A DNA stretch of 64,000 nucleotides from JBMNFI01 sp050949225 (GCA_050949225.1 JBMNFI010000001.1:248001-312000), one strand, 5' to 3'. Counted from the first letter of the stretch, positions 15,612-23,807 are shown. Numbers and translations: made by a program. Notes: a model not told the origin generated them from the sequence alone.

Positions 15612-16067
15612 TCAACTTTTATTTATTATCTTCATAGTGGTACGCAAATATTCTGTGTTCATATATGGAGAGGTGATCACAAAATTAGCGGTAGCCTCAT
15701 TAGGCGCAATGGGGATATTATATACTTGCGAAATACGCAAAAGTGCCTTAACATCCGTATCATGTGGATGCGCCGACAAAGGATCGGCAAAAAAAATTAC
15801 CAAATCGATCTTCCCTTCGGCAATCCGTGCACCAATCTGCTGATCACCACCCAAAGGGCCACTATTATAGGCATATACAGGTAATCCTGTTGTCTCGGAA
15901 ATCAGCTTGGCTGTGGTTCCGGTTCCGCATAAAAAATGCTGTTCCAGAATGGATTTATTGTCTTTGCACCAGTCGACCATAGCCGCCTTTAAATTATCAT
16001 GCGCGATCAAAGCAATTCGTTTTTGCTTATCCAGCGACAAAAGTTCTAAATTATTGATTATTTTCAT
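15612..16067 (-). CDS. mgsA: methylglyoxal synthase
   Basis: MgsA converts dihydroxyacetone phosphate to methylglyoxal and phosphate, a bypass that relieves sugar-phosphate stress. The 151-residue product shows the phosphate-binding GTGTTAKLI near residue 48, then GPLGGDQQIGARIAEG and the catalytic stretch DLVIFFADPLSAHPHDTDVK (residues about 88-107). ALIAHDNLK near residue 19 is the usual N-terminal strand. Length is typical. It is followed by its own terminator and thus is transcriptionally separate from bioY. Confidence 0.96.
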   Translation of the reverse strand: MKIINNLELLSLDKQKRIALIAHDNLKAAMVDWCKDNKSILEQHFLCGTGTTAKLISETTGLPVYAYNSGPLGGDQQIGARIAEGKIDLVIFFADPLSAHPHDTDVKALLRISQVYNIPIAPNEATANFVITSPYMNTEYLRTTMKIINKS

Positions 16068-16130
16068 TCCCTCCTTTCTTATTGATTTCTTGTTTATTTT
16101 TAAACTGCCTGCTCTTTTAAAAGCAGTCTG

Positions 16131-16790
16131 TTAAAGATATTTACTGCCTTCTATAATACTTAGCTTGGACATTTTTTCATGGTAACGTCTGATAAATTTA
16201 CGCACCCATTGAGGATCAACTTTGCTATATTCACGTAAACTCCAGCCAATGGCTTTATTAATAAAAAAGTCTCTTTGATCTAAATTATTGACGATAATTT
16301 GCTCTAAAAGTTCCGTATCGGTATCTTTTTTGCGATTCAGCTGATGATCAATAGCGGCACGTCTCAGCCAGGAATTATCATCAAGACTCCACGCCAAAAG
16401 CTCCTCTTTAACCTCCGGATAAGCCGCCGCAATCCCTCCCACCAGGCGCACCAGCCCATCTATCGTATCCCACCAGGATTTTTCGACCAGCAGCTCTTTT
16501 AACTTAGGTAAGTCGGCAGCCGTCAAATGCTCTTGCATCACGGACAGATAATTAATCGCTACATATTGATACTCACGCTCAGGTTTTTGCCAGCATAATT
16601 TAACAAATTCCCAATCAATCTCCTCTCGATTAGCTTTAGCCAGGCTAAAAAAAGGTCGGCAAATACGCTTGCGTTCCGGGGTGGAAACGCCCAAAAAGGA
16701 AAATTTATTTTGCATATGTGCGCTCATCGGTTTAGACTTGACGGGATCTCTTTTTTGTGCTAATTGTTGAAATAATTGCTGGTACTTCAT
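16131..16790 (-). CDS. DNA alkylation repair family protein (AlkD-like HEAT repeat)
   Basis: The product of about 219 residues belongs to the AlkC/AlkD HEAT-repeat superfamily of DNA glycosylases for alkylated bases. Features are the N-terminal FSFLGVSTPERKRICRPF, a central WWDTIDGLVRLVGG with the Trp-Asp motif of the active site, and SWLRRAAIDHQL and FFINKAIGWSLREYSK, which match the conserved AlkD helices. I prefer ATG 16790; AAAGGAG lies about 12 nt upstream. A TTG start at 16814 with GAGG upstream would add eight residues. A promoter with an extended -10 lies 170 bp upstream. Confidence 0.9.
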   Translation of the reverse strand: MKYQQLFQQLAQKRDPVKSKPMSAHMQNKFSFLGVSTPERKRICRPFFSLAKANREEIDWEFVKLCWQKPEREYQYVAINYLSVMQEHLTAADLPKLKELLVEKSWWDTIDGLVRLVGGIAAAYPEVKEELLAWSLDDNSWLRRAAIDHQLNRKKDTDTELLEQIIVNNLDQRDFFINKAIGWSLREYSKVDPQWVRKFIRRYHEKMSKLSIIEGSKYL

Positions 16791-16957
16791 GAAATTGTCG
16801 GCTCCTTTAATCAATTGCCTCGGAAAATTAAAACCTACTTTTATGTCTTAAAATAAGACTTCTTTGTAGCAAAAGTCCTTTAAAATTACTCTAAGCTTTT
16901 TTCTGTTGCTGAAAGTAGTTTCTGAACTTTTTACGAGGATTGTTGCTTCTTATCTTT

Positions 16958-16985
16958 AGTATAACATACAATCACAGAAAAACAA
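16958..16985 (-). promoter_or_regulatory. promoter upstream of the AlkD-like gene
   Basis: TTGTTT (16980-16985), 16 nt, TATACT (16958-16963) with an extended TG. The leader to the gene is about 165 nt and shows no known RNA motif. Confidence 0.55.
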
Positions 16986-17016
16986 CTGTCTCAACTGCCC
17001 TTTAAAGCTACTTCAT

Positions 17017-17049
17017 TAAAAAACTCACCCCTTTTATCAAGGGGTGAGT
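17017..17049 (-). terminator. terminator of metE
   Basis: ACTCACCCCTT pairs with AAGGGGTGAGT around a 6-nt loop, followed by TTTTTT on the minus strand, 12 bp after the metE stop. Confidence 0.93.
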
Positions 17050-17060
17050 GTATACGGTTT

Positions 17061-19349
17061 TTAAGTTGTCTGCAGTTTCTTTCTGACGTTTTTAGCGGCT
17101 GCCACCAGATTTGTTAAGCTTTCTGCAACCTCTTGTTCCTGCCGTGTTTTCAAACCACAGTCGGGGTTAATCCATAACTGGGCAGGTGGAATTTTTTCCA
17201 GAATTTCGCAAATAATCTCTCTGATCTCTTCTTCACTGGGGATACGCGGGGAGTGAATATCATAAACTCCCGGCCCTACTTTTGTACGAAAATCTGCCGC
17301 TACCAGGGCATCAACAATCGCATGATGGCTGCGGGCGGCCTCAAAGGAAATCACATCGGCATCCATGGCATCAATATCTTTGATAATTTCAGCAAATTCA
17401 CTGTAACACATATGCGTATGCAGCTGAGTCTCCGGCTGCAATCGTGCGTGAACCAATCTAAAGGCCGGGATCGCCCACTCCAGATAATCATGCTGCCAGT
17501 CACTCTTTCTTAAAGGTAATTTTTCTTTAAGAGCAGCCTCGTCAACTTGAATAATAGCAATACCGGCCGACTCAAGCTCTAAAACTTCCTCCTGCAATGC
17601 TAACGCTATTTGAAAAGCCATCACCTTATTTTCCACATCCTCGCGAGGAAAAGACCAGTTCAAGATAGTTACCGGACCGGTGAGCATGCCTTTGACAGGC
17701 TGAGAGGTCAGGCTTTGGGCAAAAGTGCTGTAAGAAACGGTGATCGCCTCCAGCCGCTTGATATCGCTGTAAATAATCGGCGGCTTAACGCAGCGCGTAC
17801 CATATGATTGCACCCAAGCCTTTTCCGTAAACAAAAAGCCCGCCAAGTTTTCACCAAAATACTCTACCATATCATTGCGTTCATACTCACCATGCACCAA
17901 AACATCTAAACTTATTTTTTCCTGTAAAGAAATACAGTCGGCAATCGCCTTTTTGATCTCTTTTTGATACTGATCAGTGCTGATTTGACCGTTTTTCAGC
18001 TGCAAACGCAAGTTCTTTACTTCGGCTGTTTGCGGAAAAGAACCAATGGTCGTTGTAGGTAAAAGAGGTAAATTTAATTTCTTTTCTTGTAAAGCTTCAC
18101 GCTCTTTAAAAGCGGGATTTCTGGTAAAATCATCCTCTGTCAAAGAAGCTATTTTCGCAGCTATTTGCGGATCAGTCTGGGCTTTTTTAGCGGAAATCAA
18201 TTCTAGATTAGCTTGATATAATGGCTCTTTTTGATAATCAGGATTACTAAAAAGAGACTTTAATACAGCCAGCTCCTGCAACTTTTCTTGCGCAAATGCA
18301 AAATGTTTTTTATGCTGCTCGGACATTTTTGTTTCATTTTCCAAAGAATAAGGCACATGTAACAAAGAACAGGATGTATTAATCACAATTTTTTCCTGTG
18401 GCAAATATTTAGTCAAGCGCTGCAGCAAGCCCAGGCTTTGTTTGTAATCATTACGCCAAATATTCTTACCGTTGACGACACCGGCAAACAGTAAAGTATC
18501 AGCGGGAAACCCCTGCTCTTTAATTAATTCTTCGGTTAATTTACCCTCGATAAAATCTAGCCCCAATGCATTAAAATCCAGAGAAATGACATCTTTATAC
18601 ACATCACGAATATCACCAAAATAGGTTTGCAACAATATTTTAAGATTTTTTTTCGCGGGCAATAATTTTTGATAGATGTTAAGAAACAGCTGTTTTTCTT
18701 CTTTTGTTAAGTCAACGACCAGTGACGGCTCGTCCAATTGCAGCCAAGGGCAGTTCATTTCGTTAAAACGCTCAAAAACCTGCTGATAGACAGCCACCAC
18801 CTCATCGACAAAATCCGCTCTTTTTTTGTTCCCTTGATAGTCAGCCAGCATCAACAGGGTAAAAGGTCCGATTAAAACCGGCTTGGTCATAATCCCTAAA
18901 TCCAAAGCTTCGGCAAACCGACTAAAAGGCTGTGAAGAATTGAGGCTGATTTGCATCTCATCATCCAGCTGTGGCACCATGTAATGATAATTGGTATTAA
19001 ACCATTTACGCATGGGCAGAGCCTTGACATCCCCTTTTTCACCTTGATAACCACGAGCCAAAGCAAAATAAGTATCCAGAGCAGATAAACCCAAAGCTTG
19101 GTAACGTTCTGGCACCGCATTCAGCATAAAAGCCGTATCGAGCACACCGTCATAAAAAGAAAAATCATTGCTGGGGATAAAATCGATACCCTCTTGAGCC
19201 TGTCTTTGCCATTGCTCTTTTCGCAAAGCGGCCGCCTTACTTTGCAGCATTTGCTCAGAAAGCTGCCCCTTAAAATAGTCTTCTGTCCAAAATTTCAGTT
19301 GCCTGTGGCTGCCCACACGAGGATAGCCGATGATCGAGTTTTTTGTCAT
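17061..19349 (-). CDS. metE: cobalamin-independent methionine synthase
   Basis: MetE transfers a methyl group from 5-methyltetrahydropteroyltri-L-glutamate to homocysteine without B12. The 762-residue product starts at ATG 19349 (MTKNSIIGYPRVG), directly after AAGGAGGA; an upstream open frame to 19439 lies in the riboswitch leader. The duplicated barrel is clear: the N-terminal half begins with IIGYPRVGSHRQLKFW and the catalytic half with LPTTTIGSFPQT near residue 437. Zinc ligands lie in HTHMCYSEF and in INPDCGLKTR near the C-terminus. A cobalamin riboswitch in the leader should shut the gene off when B12 is available, implying a B12-dependent enzyme elsewhere. Confidence 0.97.
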   Translation of the reverse strand: MTKNSIIGYPRVGSHRQLKFWTEDYFKGQLSEQMLQSKAAALRKEQWQRQAQEGIDFIPSNDFSFYDGVLDTAFMLNAVPERYQALGLSALDTYFALARGYQGEKGDVKALPMRKWFNTNYHYMVPQLDDEMQISLNSSQPFSRFAEALDLGIMTKPVLIGPFTLLMLADYQGNKKRADFVDEVVAVYQQVFERFNEMNCPWLQLDEPSLVVDLTKEEKQLFLNIYQKLLPAKKNLKILLQTYFGDIRDVYKDVISLDFNALGLDFIEGKLTEELIKEQGFPADTLLFAGVVNGKNIWRNDYKQSLGLLQRLTKYLPQEKIVINTSCSLLHVPYSLENETKMSEQHKKHFAFAQEKLQELAVLKSLFSNPDYQKEPLYQANLELISAKKAQTDPQIAAKIASLTEDDFTRNPAFKEREALQEKKLNLPLLPTTTIGSFPQTAEVKNLRLQLKNGQISTDQYQKEIKKAIADCISLQEKISLDVLVHGEYERNDMVEYFGENLAGFLFTEKAWVQSYGTRCVKPPIIYSDIKRLEAITVSYSTFAQSLTSQPVKGMLTGPVTILNWSFPREDVENKVMAFQIALALQEEVLELESAGIAIIQVDEAALKEKLPLRKSDWQHDYLEWAIPAFRLVHARLQPETQLHTHMCYSEFAEIIKDIDAMDADVISFEAARSHHAIVDALVAADFRTKVGPGVYDIHSPRIPSEEEIREIICEILEKIPPAQLWINPDCGLKTRQEQEVAESLTNLVAAAKNVRKKLQTT

Positions 19350-19449
19350 AGTATTTCCTCCTTGATGTTTGTGGAGAAAATAGGCGAAAAGACCTATCTT
19401 CATTCCCAAAGATACGTTCATAGATGCTGCAAATATCAACGGCAGCGGA

Positions 19450-19632
19450 TCCCTCAGGCAGGTCTCCTGACTTCTCTTCTTCCTTCATTTCTGGCCTTCC
19501 CGATTAAAAATCAGTGGCCGGATCACAATCCTTTAAGAAATGTCGTCCAAGTTACAGTAGTGGGTGCTGTTTCGGATTTTCACCGAATTCCCTATTATCT
19601 TTTTGCCCTAAAGGCGGCAAAAAGCACCTGAA
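19450..19632 (-). promoter_or_regulatory. cobalamin riboswitch controlling metE
   Basis: On the minus strand the segment carries the conserved core GGGAATTCGGTGAAAATCCG, then CACCCACTACTGTAACTTGG and the exact B12 box AGTCAGGAGACCTGCC (19455-19470). Order and spacing fit the AdoCbl riboswitch. The expression platform between 19350 and 19450 is not clear by eye; no strong terminator is visible, so control may act on translation. Confidence 0.95.
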
Positions 19633-19702
19633 TAACCCTAAAATCTATATGTATTTTATTTTTTTACCGTAAAAGCTTTAACTTTCACCGTAAACTGGCA
19701 TA

Positions 19703-19731
19703 ATTATACTATCTAAAAAACTCTTTGTCAA
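19703..19731 (-). promoter_or_regulatory. promoter of the metE leader
   Basis: TTGACA (19726-19731), 17 nt, TATAAT (19703-19708): a perfect consensus, about 70 bp upstream of the riboswitch. Confidence 0.88.
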
Positions 19732-19858
19732 ACGTTAAAGTAATCAACACTGATTGTAAATTTCTTGAAAAAATGGTCTTTTTCTGTCGAAAAAATTTAC
19801 TTTAAAGGCGTGTATAAATTTGATAAATTTTAGCAAACTAACAGCGAGGTGATGAAAA

Positions 19859-20323
19859 ATGCAATTAACACAAAAAGAAACATCGTTTCTAAAAGATTTA
19901 AAAGAGCAAGAACAAACCTGTGTAGACAAGTACAACAAGTACGCAAGCGAAGCTCACGACGGTCAACTCAAAGGATTACTCTCGCAAATCGCCCAAGCCG
20001 AGCAACAGCATTTGGACACGATCAACCAAATCATGGGCGGCACCGTTCCTGCTATGCAGCAAGGGGGCGGCAATACTCAAACGCAGCTTAATTTTACTCC
20101 TTTTTATGATGCGACATCTTCAGATCCTAATAAGCAAAAGGACAGCTATCTGTGCACGGATCTGTTGTCAACCGAAAAACATGTCTCATCTGTGTACAAC
20201 ACTGCTATTTTTGAGTTTAAAAATACCGGCATCAGAGATGCTCTTAACCACATTCAAAAAGAAGAGCAGCAACACGGTGAACAGATCTACAACTATATGG
20301 CACAAAACGGCATGTATAATTAA
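19859..20323 (+). CDS. spore coat protein CotF-like (ferritin-like fold)
   Basis: The 154-residue product matches the Coat_F family: two long helices with LKDLKEQEQTCVDKYNKYASE and QIAQAEQQHLDTINQI, a glycine/glutamine linker around residue 63 (MQQGGGNTQTQ), and a second helical half with LCTDLLSTEKHVSSVYNTA and HIQKEEQQHGEQIYNYM. The paired ExxxH-like motifs give a ferritin-like four-helix bundle. Members are spore-coat or spore-associated proteins in Clostridia, with homologues in vegetative cells too. GAGGTG lies 8 nt before the ATG. It is monocistronic and divergent from metE. Confidence 0.88.
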   Translation: MQLTQKETSFLKDLKEQEQTCVDKYNKYASEAHDGQLKGLLSQIAQAEQQHLDTINQIMGGTVPAMQQGGGNTQTQLNFTPFYDATSSDPNKQKDSYLCTDLLSTEKHVSSVYNTAIFEFKNTGIRDALNHIQKEEQQHGEQIYNYMAQNGMYN

Positions 20324-20470
20324 GTATCATAAGATATCCCGGACAGAAGCTGTCTGTGGATATCTTGTCTCTTGAGGTCTTATAAAAGCAAGCAAAACCT
20401 GCCTTTATGCCTTTATGACGGCGGCAGAATCAGCATCTGCTTTTAATAAGCTCTGAAAACAGTCTTATAT

Positions 20471-20508
20471 AAAAAGGTCAATTATCATTAATGGTAATTG
20501 ACCTTTTT
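20471..20508 (+). terminator. strong terminator upstream of fprA
   Basis: AAAAAGGTCAATTA and TAATTGACCTTTTT form a 14-bp perfect stem with a 10-nt loop; symmetrical A/T tracts allow action in both directions. Confidence 0.9.
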
Positions 20509-20536
20509 GTGGCATGCCCGGGCGGATTTTCTCTAT

Positions 20537-20566
20537 TTGAATATGTTTATACAATTATGTTATAAT
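20537..20566 (+). promoter_or_regulatory. fprA promoter
   Basis: TTGAAT (20537-20542), 18 nt, TATAAT (20561-20566), with TG one base before the -10 box (extended -10), about 70 bp before the ATG. Confidence 0.7.
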
Positions 20567-20637
20567 GTGATAGACAACCTCACGAATAATATCAGTAAAC
20601 AAAAAGTAAAACACTTTTATTTTAAAGGAGGCATATT

Positions 20638-21825
20638 ATGAAACGTAAAATCAAAAATAATGTCTATTGGGTGGGTAAAATAGATTGGGAGATGGAGACT
20701 TTTCATGGCTCTGACTATTCTATCAACCATGGCTCCAGCCAAAATGCCTATTTAATTCAGGAGGAAAAAACGGTCTTGATTGACACCGTTTGGAAACCTC
20801 ATGCTACTGAATTTGTGGAAAACTTGGAAAAGGAAATAGACCTGCAGAAAATCGATTTTATTGTGATGCATCATGGCGAAATAGATCACAGCGGCGCTCT
20901 GCCTGCTTTGATGGAGAAAATCCCGGACACCCCTATTTACTGCACGGCAAACGGTGTTAAATCTCTGGTTGGTCAGTATCATCACCCGGAATGGAATTTT
21001 AAGGTCGTAAAAACAGGTGACTCTGTGGAGATCGGGAACGGGAAAAAACTGGTCTTTGTGGAAATGACCATGCTCCATTGGCCGGACAGCATGGCAACTT
21101 ATCTGACAGAAGACAATATTCTTTTTTCCAATGATGCCTTCGGTCAGCACTTTGCAGTAGAAGAGCTGTTTAACGACAAAGCGGATTCCTGTCATCTTTG
21201 GGAAGAGGCCATCAAATACTATGCCAATATTCTCAATCCTTTCTCCCCTCTTGTCAAAAAGAAAATTGAGGAAATCCAAGCTCTTAATCTGCCTATCGAC
21301 ATTATCGCCACCAGCCATGGCGTTATCTGGAGAGATAATCCCCTGGAAATTGTAGAAAAATACTATCAATGGGCACAGGAATATCAAGAAAATCAAATTA
21401 CCATAGCCTATGACACGATGTGGGAAGGCACCATGCAGCTTGCCAATCGTATTGGGGCAGAAATTTCCCGCATCTCTCCTGCCACTAAAGTCAAAATTTT
21501 TAATATCTCAAAAACAGATAAAAATGATATTATGACAGAAGTTTTCAGATCAAAAGCGGTGGCCATAGGCTCCCCGACAGTAGGACAAAACATCTTATCC
21601 TCGATGAGCGGCTGGCTAAGCTTTCTCAAAGAGCTGAAATTTAAAAATAAAAAAGCCGCCGTCTTCGGATGCTATGGCTGGAGTGGAGAAAGCACAAAAG
21701 TCCTTCGCCAGAGACTCTCAGAGGCGGGATTTGGAGTCATTGAACCAGAAATTAAATGTAATTGGAACCCTGAAGAGGATGATTTCCAAAAAGCTACCGC
21801 CCTTGCTGAAGCCCTTTGTAAATAA
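20638..21825 (+). CDS. fprA: A-type flavoprotein (flavodiiron protein)
   Basis: Flavodiiron proteins reduce oxygen to water or nitric oxide to nitrous oxide and protect anaerobes. The 395-residue product has the N-terminal beta-lactamase-like domain with the diiron ligands HHGEIDHSG near residue 80, MLHWPDSMATYL near 145, NDAFGQHF near 165 and TSHGVIW near 225. The C-terminal flavodoxin domain (from about residue 255) contains TIAYDTMWEGTMQLA for FMN phosphate binding and FGCYGWSGE. No rubredoxin domain is attached, so electrons must come from a separate partner. AAAGGAGG precedes the ATG. The gene stands alone, with its own promoter and terminator. Confidence 0.96.
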   Translation: MKRKIKNNVYWVGKIDWEMETFHGSDYSINHGSSQNAYLIQEEKTVLIDTVWKPHATEFVENLEKEIDLQKIDFIVMHHGEIDHSGALPALMEKIPDTPIYCTANGVKSLVGQYHHPEWNFKVVKTGDSVEIGNGKKLVFVEMTMLHWPDSMATYLTEDNILFSNDAFGQHFAVEELFNDKADSCHLWEEAIKYYANILNPFSPLVKKKIEEIQALNLPIDIIATSHGVIWRDNPLEIVEKYYQWAQEYQENQITIAYDTMWEGTMQLANRIGAEISRISPATKVKIFNISKTDKNDIMTEVFRSKAVAIGSPTVGQNILSSMSGWLSFLKELKFKNKKAAVFGCYGWSGESTKVLRQRLSEAGFGVIEPEIKCNWNPEEDDFQKATALAEALCK

Positions 21826-21862
21826 AATCTTAATAAAATTTTAATAGTTAAACCGGTACATA

Positions 21863-21894
21863 AACCCCCGCTTTTAAAGACGGGGGTTTTTTCT
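21863..21894 (+). terminator. fprA terminator
   Basis: ACCCCCG and CGGGGGT around a 10-nt loop, then TTTTTTC. In the opposite direction the tail is weak (TTTATG). Confidence 0.9.
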
Positions 21895-22044
21895 TGCGCC
21901 ATTTGGCGCGGCCTAACTTTTCCTTGCCGCATCAACAAACGGAATCGTTTAAATCCTCATCTGTATACATATGAGAGGCAAAACATCCTCCAAACTATTT
22001 TTTCAAGATACTGTTTTCAAGGTAAAACTGAGGCATGAGTTAGC

Positions 22045-22090
22045 TTTAAGAAAATGGCCTGCCTGTGGGTGACAAGCAGGGCGTTTTCTC
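22045..22090 (-). terminator. terminator-like hairpin after the FMN riboswitch
   Basis: On the minus strand GAAAA-CG-CCCTGC and GCAGG-CCA-TTTTC can pair, leading into TTTTCTT. It lies immediately after the FMN riboswitch, where its expression platform would be expected. Confidence 0.5.
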
Positions 22091-22094
22091 ATCA

Positions 22095-22202
22095 TATCTT
22101 CTTTCATCCGGACTATACCGTCGGTATCGGAATCACACCGATTCAGCCTTTCAGATCGCAAACTTTATTGCCGGACAGGGATTGCACCTTGCTCCGAAGA
22201 TA
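22095..22202 (-). promoter_or_regulatory. FMN riboswitch (RFN element), no sense gene downstream
   Basis: The minus strand reads TATCTTCGGAGCAAGG, TGCAATCCCTGTCCGGC, then AATCGGTGTGATTCCGATAC, CGACGGTATAGTCCGGATG and GAAAGAAGATA. The ends TATCTTC and GAAGATA close helix P1 and all conserved RFN blocks occur in order. RFN elements normally precede riboflavin synthesis or transport genes. Here the next minus-strand DNA is 270 bp of non-coding sequence and then the antisense of fprA. It lies just behind the stop of the FMN-binding protein gene. Confidence 0.93.
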
Positions 22203-22223
22203 AAATTTATTGAAATTGAAGGA

Positions 22224-22625
22224 TTACAGAGTGTACTCTTTCGGAGGATTGCCGGATAAATCGGCGATAACCGCTTTCGCGCCTTCCAAATAGAATACCT
22301 CGAAAATCGGATTGTTGGCAGTTTGATACTGTCCCTGCACAATCGGGTTTTTCATGCAACCTTCTTTGACCGCCATGTTGTTTTCAAACACGGCTTTCCC
22401 ATTGAGGCGAATCCATGCATATTCAGGACTGGATACCGAAACCTCAATGTTAGGATTTGCCCCAATGTCCTTATAGACATCTTTTTGACTGTTAGTGCAG
22501 AACCAGAGCTTACCGTCCTGCTCAAAGCAGAACATAAAAGGACGGCACTTTGCCTTTCCGTCCCTGCCTACTGTTGCAAGAAACTGCACCGGGTTGCTTG
22601 TTAAAAATTGTACCACTTCATTCAT
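22224..22625 (-). CDS. pyridoxamine 5'-phosphate oxidase family (FMN-binding split barrel) protein
   Basis: The 133-residue product is a small split-barrel flavoprotein: FLTSNPVQFLATVGRDGKAK at the N-terminus, RPFMFCFEQDGKLWFCT, then NPNIEVSVSSPEYAWIRLNG and a C-terminal FEVFYLEGAKAVIADLSG. Such proteins bind FMN or related cofactors and are often paired with HxlR-type regulators, as here; a redox or detoxification role is likely but the substrate is unknown. The start is ATG 22625, after GGAGG. The gene is divergent from the HxlR gene, with two operator-like repeats in the shared upstream region. Confidence 0.9.
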   Translation of the reverse strand: MNEVVQFLTSNPVQFLATVGRDGKAKCRPFMFCFEQDGKLWFCTNSQKDVYKDIGANPNIEVSVSSPEYAWIRLNGKAVFENNMAVKEGCMKNPIVQGQYQTANNPIFEVFYLEGAKAVIADLSGNPPKEYTL

Positions 22626-22729
22626 AATGAGTACCTCCAATAAATTTTTCGGGGCTTGATTTTTTCAGCCTCTGATATTATAATAAGAGGGTAAGAGCGA
22701 TTTGTAAAGTAGGCACATTATTGTGGTGT

Positions 22730-22771
22730 AGTTACCTAAAAGTAACTAATGGGCAGTTACCGAAAAGTAAC
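22730..22771. promoter_or_regulatory. two operator-like repeats in the divergent HxlR region
   Basis: AGTTACCTAAAAGTAAC (22730-22746) and AGTTACCGAAAAGTAAC (22755-22771) are identical in 16 of 17 bases, each palindromic (GTTAC/GTAAC), and 25 bp apart start to start. They probably bind the adjacent HxlR dimer. Confidence 0.75.
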
Positions 22772-22835
22772 AATTGCTTAAAATAAGGCTTTTCACGACC
22801 TTTTACATATTAAAAATTTTTTGGAGGATTTTACT

Positions 22836-23168
22836 ATGCCGCAAACAGAACAACAGCTATTACCCGCTTGCCCAGTTGAAACCACCCTAATGCTGATTGG
22901 GGATAAATGGAAGGTTCTCATATTACGAGATTTAATAGACGGAACAAAGCGTTTCGGCAAATTGAAAAAATCTATCGGGAGCGTGAGCCAAAAGGTATTG
23001 ACGCAGCAACTCCGCGATATGGAGGAAAAGGGACTGGTTATCCGCAAGGTCTATGCGGAGGTACCGCCGAGGGTCGAATATACCTTGACGGAAACTGGCT
23101 ATAGCTTGAAGCCTATTCTCGATGCTATGTGGGCATGGGGCGAAGAATATAAGGCAAAGAAAAAATAA
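22836..23168 (+). CDS. HxlR-family winged-helix transcriptional regulator
   Basis: The 110-residue product is an HxlR-type MarR-like regulator: CPVETTLMLIGDKWKVLILR at residues 11-30, DGTKRFGKLKKSIGSVSQKV as helices 2-3, LTQQLRDMEEKGLVIRKVYA, the wing VPPRVEYTLTETG and the C-terminal dimer helix. The single Cys near the N-terminus is usual in redox-sensing members such as HypR. The start is ATG 22836, where GGAGG lies 8 nt upstream. It is divergent from the FMN-binding protein gene, so it likely controls that gene and itself, perhaps in response to electrophiles or oxidants. Confidence 0.93.
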   Translation: MPQTEQQLLPACPVETTLMLIGDKWKVLILRDLIDGTKRFGKLKKSIGSVSQKVLTQQLRDMEEKGLVIRKVYAEVPPRVEYTLTETGYSLKPILDAMWAWGEEYKAKKK

Positions 23169-23460
23169 ATCTCTGGTGCATCATTTCACGAAAGGGTGCA
23201 AAAGCGCAAAAAGCCGTCCCGAAGGACGGTATATATATGGGGTTAAATATCCCAGAACAGCAAAAAAGCCCAGATATCTGGGCTTTTTTGCGACTACGAC
23301 ATTTGTAGCAAAAGCGTAGTCTAAATATGGCAAAGGTACTACCTATTGATAAAATATACACCCCAAAAGCAAATCGTTAAATTTTGCACCGCTTTTGCAC
23401 ACCCCTATGGAGTTGCCACCGTATCTGTCTTTATCAGTTTTAAACCATTAATAGTCGCCA
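23169..23460. other. intergenic segment rich in inverted repeats
   Basis: No gene is seen. It contains the hairpin CCGTCC-CGAA-GGACGG (around 23216-23229), a terminator at 23262-23289, the inverted pair GACTACG/CGTAGTC (23292-23298 and 23315-23321) and an 11-bp inverted repeat GTGCAAAAGCG at 23196-23206 and 23390-23400. The layout recalls the edge of an integrated element next to a tRNA gene, but no integrase is present. Confidence 0.5.
23262..23289 (+). terminator. terminator downstream of the HxlR gene
   Basis: AAAAAAGCCCAGAT and ATCTGGGCTTTTTT form a perfect 14-bp palindrome with A/T tracts. Confidence 0.88.
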
Positions 23461-23492
23461 AAAAAAAGACACTCTTAAGAGTGTCTTTTTTT
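23461..23492 (-). terminator. terminator of tRNA-Leu
   Basis: AAAAAAAGACACTCTT and AAGAGTGTCTTTTTTTT, a perfect palindrome adjoining the tRNA 3' end. Confidence 0.92.
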
Positions 23493-23575
23493 TGGTGCGG
23501 ATGACAGGAATCGAACCTGCACGGTTGCCCACTAGATCCTAAGTCTAGCGTGTCTGCCAGTTCCACCACATCCGC
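23493..23575 (-). tRNA. tRNA-Leu (anticodon TAG)
   Basis: Class II tRNA of 83 nt with acceptor GCGGATG/CATCCGC, anticodon stem CTAGA/TCTAG around CTTAGGA (anticodon TAG), a variable arm, T-loop GTTCGAATC and an encoded CCA. Confidence 0.95.
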
Positions 23576-23777
23576 ATATATCACGGCGGTAAGTGCCTCT
23601 CACTGTGATCTTAATAAATAACAGCAAATAATATTATATCACAGAAAACCAGCCAAAAAAAGCTTGCCGACAGCGTATATTTATAAATTAGACCATGCTG
23701 TCGATCATCAGAAAAACCGGCTGTTTTAAAGGTCGCTTTTTATATAATTAAAAAAACACCGCAGACCTTTAAATAAA

Positions 23778-23801
23778 GCCTAAATTGCAGCCTAAATTGC
23801 G
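23778..23801. repeat. 12-bp tandem duplication
   Basis: GCCTAAATTGCA is followed directly by GCCTAAATTGCG (11/12 identical), between the tRNA-Leu gene and the tRNA cluster. Confidence 0.9.
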
Positions 23802-23807
23802 TCAATA

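Larger units (their letters stand above)
20324..20637. other. intergenic region between coat-like gene and fprA
   Basis: It holds an 8-bp tandem duplication (GCCTTTAT twice, 20401-20416), a terminator at 20471-20508 and the fprA promoter at 20537-20566. No coding frame is seen. Confidence 0.7.

Noticed and set aside
16814..16814. TTG start for the AlkD-like gene
   Set aside because: Possible, but the ATG at 16790 has a closer fit to the family N-terminus; kept only as an alternative.
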